DNA from: Bacteroidales bacterium UBA4459
Lineage (GTDB): Bacteria > Bacteroidota > Bacteroidia > Bacteroidales > F082
Direction: 5' to 3'
DNA length: 10,090 nt
Assembly (NCBI GenBank): GCA_002389465.1
Contig: DGOT01000095.1
Span: 13,159 to 23,248 of the forward strand
The notes under the pieces are model-generated. The model worked only from the letters and a program-made list of their open reading frames with translations. It did no database searches and had not been told where the DNA came from. Shown here in pieces: positions 6,612 to 10,090 of the stretch. The position numbers and the translations under genes are program-made. Every line of letters starts with the position of its first letter. Position 1 is the first letter of the stretch.

Positions 6612-8876
6612 ATGGCATTTGATATTGATATGATCAAAAAGGTATACGAAAACATGCCCGGGCGCATCAATGTGGCGAAAGACCTTTTGCAAAGACCATT
6701 GACCTTAACCGAGAAGATTTTATACGCACACCTGGACGAAGGAACCCCGGAGCAGACTTACAAAAGAGGGGAGTCGTATGTCGATTTCAGGCCCGACAGG
6801 GTGGCTATGCAGGATGCTACGGCGCAGATGGCTTTGTTGCAGTTTATGCAGGCCGGAAAAGACAGAGTAGCTGTGCCTTCAACGGTACATGCCGACCATC
6901 TTATCCAGGCTAAAGATGGTGCCGATGAAGACCTTAAAAGAGCCAAATATACCAACCAGGAGGTGTATGATTTTCTGGCCTCAGTATCCAATAAATACGG
7001 TATCGGTTTCTGGAAACCCGGTGCTGGGATCATCCATCAGGTAGTGCTCGAAAATTATGCATTCCCCGGCGGTATGATGATAGGTACTGACTCGCATACG
7101 GTAAATGCCGGCGGACTCGGAATGATCGCCATTGGTGTAGGCGGTGCAGATGCCGTAGATGTTATGGCCGGAATGCCCTGGGAACTTAAAATGCCCAAAC
7201 TGATCGGTGTTAAGCTGACCGGGAAACTGAACGGCTGGACCGCTCCTAAAGATATAATACTGAAAGTTGCTAAAATACTTACCGTAAAAGGCGGAACGGG
7301 TGCTGTAGTGGAATACTTCGGCGAAGGTGCCCGAAGCTTATCGGCAACCGGCAAAGCGACTATTTGTAATATGGGGGCCGAGATTGGTGCTACTACCTCA
7401 ACATTCGGTTATGACGAAAGTATGGAACGCTACCTGAGGGCTACCAAACGTAGTGATGTGGCGGATATGGCTAACGAAATAAAAGAATACCTGTCAGGGG
7501 ATGCAGAAGTGTATGCTGCACCGGAAAAATATTTCGATCAACTGATTGAGATCGACCTGAATACGCTGATGCCTCATCTGAACGGCCCTTTTACACCCGA
7601 TCTCGGAACTCCGGTACCGGAAATGGCAAAGACCGCCCGCAAAAACGACTGGCCTCTGGATGTCGAGTGGGCATTGATAGGCTCGTGTACAAATTCTTCG
7701 TACGAAGATCTTACACGGGCTGCCTCCATTATTAAAGCGGCACTCGCTGCGGGGATAAAACCAAAAGCAATATTGGGGATCAATCCCGGTTCCGAACAGG
7801 TGCGCTTTACAGCCGAAAGAGACGGTTTGATGGATGTTTTCAGAGCAGCAGGCGCAAAAATTTTTACGAACGCCTGCGGACCCTGCATCGGCCAGTGGGC
7901 ACGCCCGGGAGCCGAGAAAGAAGAGAAAAACTCAATAGTTCACTCATTTAACCGGAATTTTAGAAAGAGAGCCGATGGCAACCCAAATACAAATGCTTTT
8001 GTGGCTTCGCCGGAGATGGTGGCTGCCATAGCAATCTCCGGACGGCTTGACTTTAACCCGATGACCGACACACTGACAAATGATAAGGGAGAACAGGTGA
8101 AACTGGTAGAACCGAAGGGCTTTGAGCTTCCCCCTAAAGGATTTGCCGTGGACGATCCTGGTTACCAGGCTCCTGCCGGGAACAGCAGTGAAGTGGAAGT
8201 AGTGGTCAACCCGAAGTCGGATCGATTGCAACTGCTCGAACCTTTTGCGGCATGGGATGGAAAAGATATTGAAGGCCTAAAACTGCTGATAAAAGCAAAA
8301 GGTAAATGTACGACCGACCACATTTCGATGGCTGGTCCATGGCTCAAGTACCGCGGGCATCTGGAAAATATTTCGCAAAACCTGCTAATAGGCACGATCA
8401 ACTATTTCAATGAGAAAGCAAATACAGTAAAGAACCAGTTGACAGCTGAGTATGTTCCTGTTCCTGAAGCTGCCAAAGCATACAGGGATGCTGGTATGGG
8501 GTCGCTTATTATTGGTGATGAAAACTATGGTGAAGGCTCCTCGCGTGAGCATGCTGCCATGGAACCGCGATTTTTAGGAGTGAAAGCCGTGCTGGTAAGG
8601 TCATTTGCGCGGATCCATGAAACTAACCTGAAGAAACAGGGTCTGCTGGCATTGACTTTTGCCGATAAAGCCGATTATGACAAAATTCAGGAAGACGATA
8701 CATTTGATGTGGTCGGCTTGAGTGATTTTGCGCCAGGAAAACAGGTAAAAGTTGTGGTGCATCACACCGATGGAACAAAAGATGAGATCATGACGAACCA
8801 TAGCTATAATGCCAACCAGATAGAATGGTTTAAAGCAGGAAGTGCATTGAACTTAATTAAAGCACAAAATAAGTAG
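6612..8876 (+). CDS. Aconitate hydratase (mitochondrial-type aconitase)
   Basis: This enzyme interconverts citrate and isocitrate through cis-aconitate in the TCA cycle, using a cytoplasmic [4Fe-4S] cluster. At 754 residues it has the length of the mitochondrial-type family. The three cluster ligands are present: C359 in GSCTNSS, and C422 and C425 in ACGPCIGQW. Other active-site residues are in place: D95-H96 (VHADHLI), D160-S161-H162 (GTDSHTVNAGG), R448 and R453 (FNRNFRKR), R581 (YRGH) and S643-S644-R645 in YGEGSSREHAAMEPR. From the cysteines onward these sit one position above the numbering of mature mitochondrial aconitase. The start MAFDIDMIKKVYENMPGR is the normal family N-terminus. The swivel domain is about residues 535-754. 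Codon and base use look more GC-rich than in the polysaccharide genes. The gene has a long leader and appears to be a separate unit, with porQ 85 bp downstream. The active site is complete and the call is very secure. I give no acn letter because naming varies in this phylum. Confidence 0.97.
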   Translation: MAFDIDMIKKVYENMPGRINVAKDLLQRPLTLTEKILYAHLDEGTPEQTYKRGESYVDFRPDRVAMQDATAQMALLQFMQAGKDRVAVPSTVHADHLIQAKDGADEDLKRAKYTNQEVYDFLASVSNKYGIGFWKPGAGIIHQVVLENYAFPGGMMIGTDSHTVNAGGLGMIAIGVGGADAVDVMAGMPWELKMPKLIGVKLTGKLNGWTAPKDIILKVAKILTVKGGTGAVVEYFGEGARSLSATGKATICNMGAEIGATTSTFGYDESMERYLRATKRSDVADMANEIKEYLSGDAEVYAAPEKYFDQLIEIDLNTLMPHLNGPFTPDLGTPVPEMAKTARKNDWPLDVEWALIGSCTNSSYEDLTRAASIIKAALAAGIKPKAILGINPGSEQVRFTAERDGLMDVFRAAGAKIFTNACGPCIGQWARPGAEKEEKNSIVHSFNRNFRKRADGNPNTNAFVASPEMVAAIAISGRLDFNPMTDTLTNDKGEQVKLVEPKGFELPPKGFAVDDPGYQAPAGNSSEVEVVVNPKSDRLQLLEPFAAWDGKDIEGLKLLIKAKGKCTTDHISMAGPWLKYRGHLENISQNLLIGTINYFNEKANTVKNQLTAEYVPVPEAAKAYRDAGMGSLIIGDENYGEGSSREHAAMEPRFLGVKAVLVRSFARIHETNLKKQGLLALTFADKADYDKIQEDDTFDVVGLSDFAPGKQVKVVVHHTDGTKDEIMTNHSYNANQIEWFKAGSALNLIKAQNK

Positions 8877-8905
8877 GTTTCAATTTACTTTTACATAAAA
8901 CAAAC

Positions 8906-8926
8906 AGATTCATAATAAATCTTTTT
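8906..8926 (+). terminator. Weak possible terminator after aconitase
   Basis: AGATT (8906-8910) and AATCT (8918-8922) can form a 5-bp AT-rich stem with a 7-nt loop, running into five Ts (8922-8926). The stem is too weak for a firm call, and read-through into porQ is quite possible. Confidence 0.25.
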
Positions 8927-8961
8927 ATCCTTCGTTATTTGGATAATCAAGTAAGACTTTT

Positions 8962-10020
8962 GTGAAAAAAATATATACCCTTTTCCTTCTTCTAATCATT
9001 GCTTTTTCTACGTCATTCGGGCAGATAGGAGGCAGATACAGCTACTCGTTTCTTGAAATGCCTGTCTCGGCACGCGTTGCCGGACTGGGGGGTAATCTGG
9101 CGGCCATTGCCGACAATGATATTAATTTAGGGTACAACAACCCCTCGTTAATTCATACAGGGTACGATAACAGTTTGGCACTCAATTATGTCGACTATTT
9201 TACGGATATCAATTACGGGAGTGTGCATTATGCTAATTCATTTGAAAAGGTGGGGAGTTTTATGGCTTCACTTCAGTTTATGGATTATGGGAAATTCACT
9301 TATGCCGATGAAACGGGGAATACTGCCGGTACGTTTGGTGCACAGGATTATGCTTTTACTTTAGGTTGGGGGAGAAGACTCGACTCGTTGTTTTATATTG
9401 GCGCCAACGCCAAACTAATCTATTCGTATTACGAATCATATAATTCGTTTGGCTTTGCCGTGGATGTGGCAGCTACCTACCATAGTAAATCTGACTGGGT
9501 GATGTCGCTGGTGGCCAGCAATATAGGGGCGCAACTTTCTACTTATATATCCGAACAAAGAAGTCCGTTACCATTTAACCTTCAGTATGTGGTAACCAAA
9601 AGGCTGAAACATGTTCCGTTTCTGTTTTCACTGACATATGACCATATCGAGAAATGGGATCTGACTTATCAAGACCCATTGAATCCTTCAGATGGAACGG
9701 ATCCGATTACCGGAGAGCCGCAATATAAATCGGGTGCCGCCAAGTTCGGCGACCAGTTGCTGAGGCACTTCATTGTAGGGGCGGAAATTTACCTGGGCAA
9801 GAATATTGTTCTGAGAGGTGGTTACAACTACCGGCGCAGACAGGAACTAAAACTGAACGAAAAACCGGGTATGGTAGGCTTTAGCTGGGGATTTGGCATC
9901 AGAGTGTATAAGTTTAAGATCAATTATTCCCGATCAACCTATAGCCTGGTGGGATCGCCCAACTACATCTCCCTGACGTTTGATTTTAGTTCGTTCACTA
10001 AGAACAATAAAGCTCAATAG
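8962..10020 (+). CDS. porQ: Type IX secretion system protein PorQ
   Basis: PorQ is an outer-membrane beta-barrel protein of the type IX secretion attachment complex. With PorU, PorV and PorZ it helps cleave the C-terminal signal of cargo proteins and join them to anionic LPS. The 352-residue product has a clear signal peptide: basic MKK, hydrophobic residues 4-16, and a likely cut after STSFG before Q21. The mature start QIGGRYSYSFLEMPVSARVAG is the hallmark of PorQ. YVDYFTDINYGSVHYA (76-91), DYGKFTYADETGN (108-120), YESYNSFGFAVDV (157-169) and HIEKWDLTYQDP (228-239) are further family matches, and alternating beta strands continue to the end. The start codon is GTG: an in-frame stop at 8944-8946 lies just upstream, and no ATG occurs before residue 33, which would remove the signal peptide. 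No consensus promoter or Shine-Dalgarno is seen in the 85-bp gap after aconitase. The neighbours are not other type IX genes, which is normal for this scattered system. Confidence 0.93.
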   Translation: MKKIYTLFLLLIIAFSTSFGQIGGRYSYSFLEMPVSARVAGLGGNLAAIADNDINLGYNNPSLIHTGYDNSLALNYVDYFTDINYGSVHYANSFEKVGSFMASLQFMDYGKFTYADETGNTAGTFGAQDYAFTLGWGRRLDSLFYIGANAKLIYSYYESYNSFGFAVDVAATYHSKSDWVMSLVASNIGAQLSTYISEQRSPLPFNLQYVVTKRLKHVPFLFSLTYDHIEKWDLTYQDPLNPSDGTDPITGEPQYKSGAAKFGDQLLRHFIVGAEIYLGKNIVLRGGYNYRRRQELKLNEKPGMVGFSWGFGIRVYKFKINYSRSTYSLVGSPNYISLTFDFSSFTKNNKAQ

Positions 10021-10090
10021 GCTGTTTATCCGTTCAACTTCCCTTAATTCTTTAGCTTATCTGATATTTTATTATCTCATACTGCTATTT
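10021..10090. other. End of window after porQ, no feature seen
   Basis: The last 70 bases are AT-rich. I see no terminator of convincing stem length, no TAnnTTTG box and no start of a recognisable gene. The next gene begins beyond the window. Confidence 0.5.

Noticed and set aside
7055..8401. Several long open frames on the minus strand inside aconitase
   Set aside because: They are antisense to a complete, highly conserved enzyme gene and encode nothing recognisable.
8931..8942. GTTATTTG as the -7 box of porQ
   Set aside because: The invariant TA at the start of TAnnTTTG is absent, and no suitably spaced TTG lies upstream.

Overview
The window looks like chromosomal DNA from a Bacteroidetes (Bacteroidota) bacterium. 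Three lines of evidence agree. The last gene is porQ, a component of the type IX secretion system, which is confined to this phylum. The nusB gene has the long form seen in Bacteroidetes. Several upstream regions carry the phylum's TTG-N19-TAnnTTTG promoter pattern, and starts lack Shine-Dalgarno sequences. A complete mitochondrial-type aconitase suggests an oxidative (respiratory) TCA cycle, which fits an environmental aerobic or facultative member better than a strict gut anaerobe. The genus cannot be fixed from the sequence.

Layout. Positions 1-114 hold a probable terminator of an unseen upstream gene and a possible promoter box. Positions 115-1824 (+) encode an asparagine-synthetase-like protein whose glutaminase nucleophile is missing. 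Positions 1827-3134 (-) encode a Wzx-like polysaccharide flippase, convergent with the first gene and separated from it by only 2 bp. A 107-bp divergent promoter region follows. Positions 3242-5221 (+) encode a large fusion of a GT2 glycosyltransferase with a membrane/PGT-like region that seems to lack the PGT catalytic segment. Positions 5390-6346 (+) encode NusB. A 265-bp AT-rich, structured intergenic region precedes aconitase (6612-8876, +). porQ (8962-10020, + with a GTG start) closes the window.

How the genes fit together. The first three genes form a surface-polysaccharide or glycoconjugate group: an amide-forming enzyme, a lipid-linked glycan flippase and a sugar transferase. They are not one operon, because the flippase is on the opposite strand. 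NusB (rRNA antitermination) and aconitase (TCA cycle) are housekeeping genes, each apparently with its own promoter. PorQ belongs to the outer-membrane attachment complex that joins type IX cargo to a special LPS. A link to the polysaccharide genes is conceivable, but nothing in the sequence proves it.

I see no tRNA, rRNA, CRISPR array, insertion sequence or phage gene. The most unusual items are the degenerate glutaminase half of the asparagine-synthetase-like protein, the trimmed PGT-like tail of the glycosyltransferase, and the long structured leader of aconitase with a tiny reading frame inside it.
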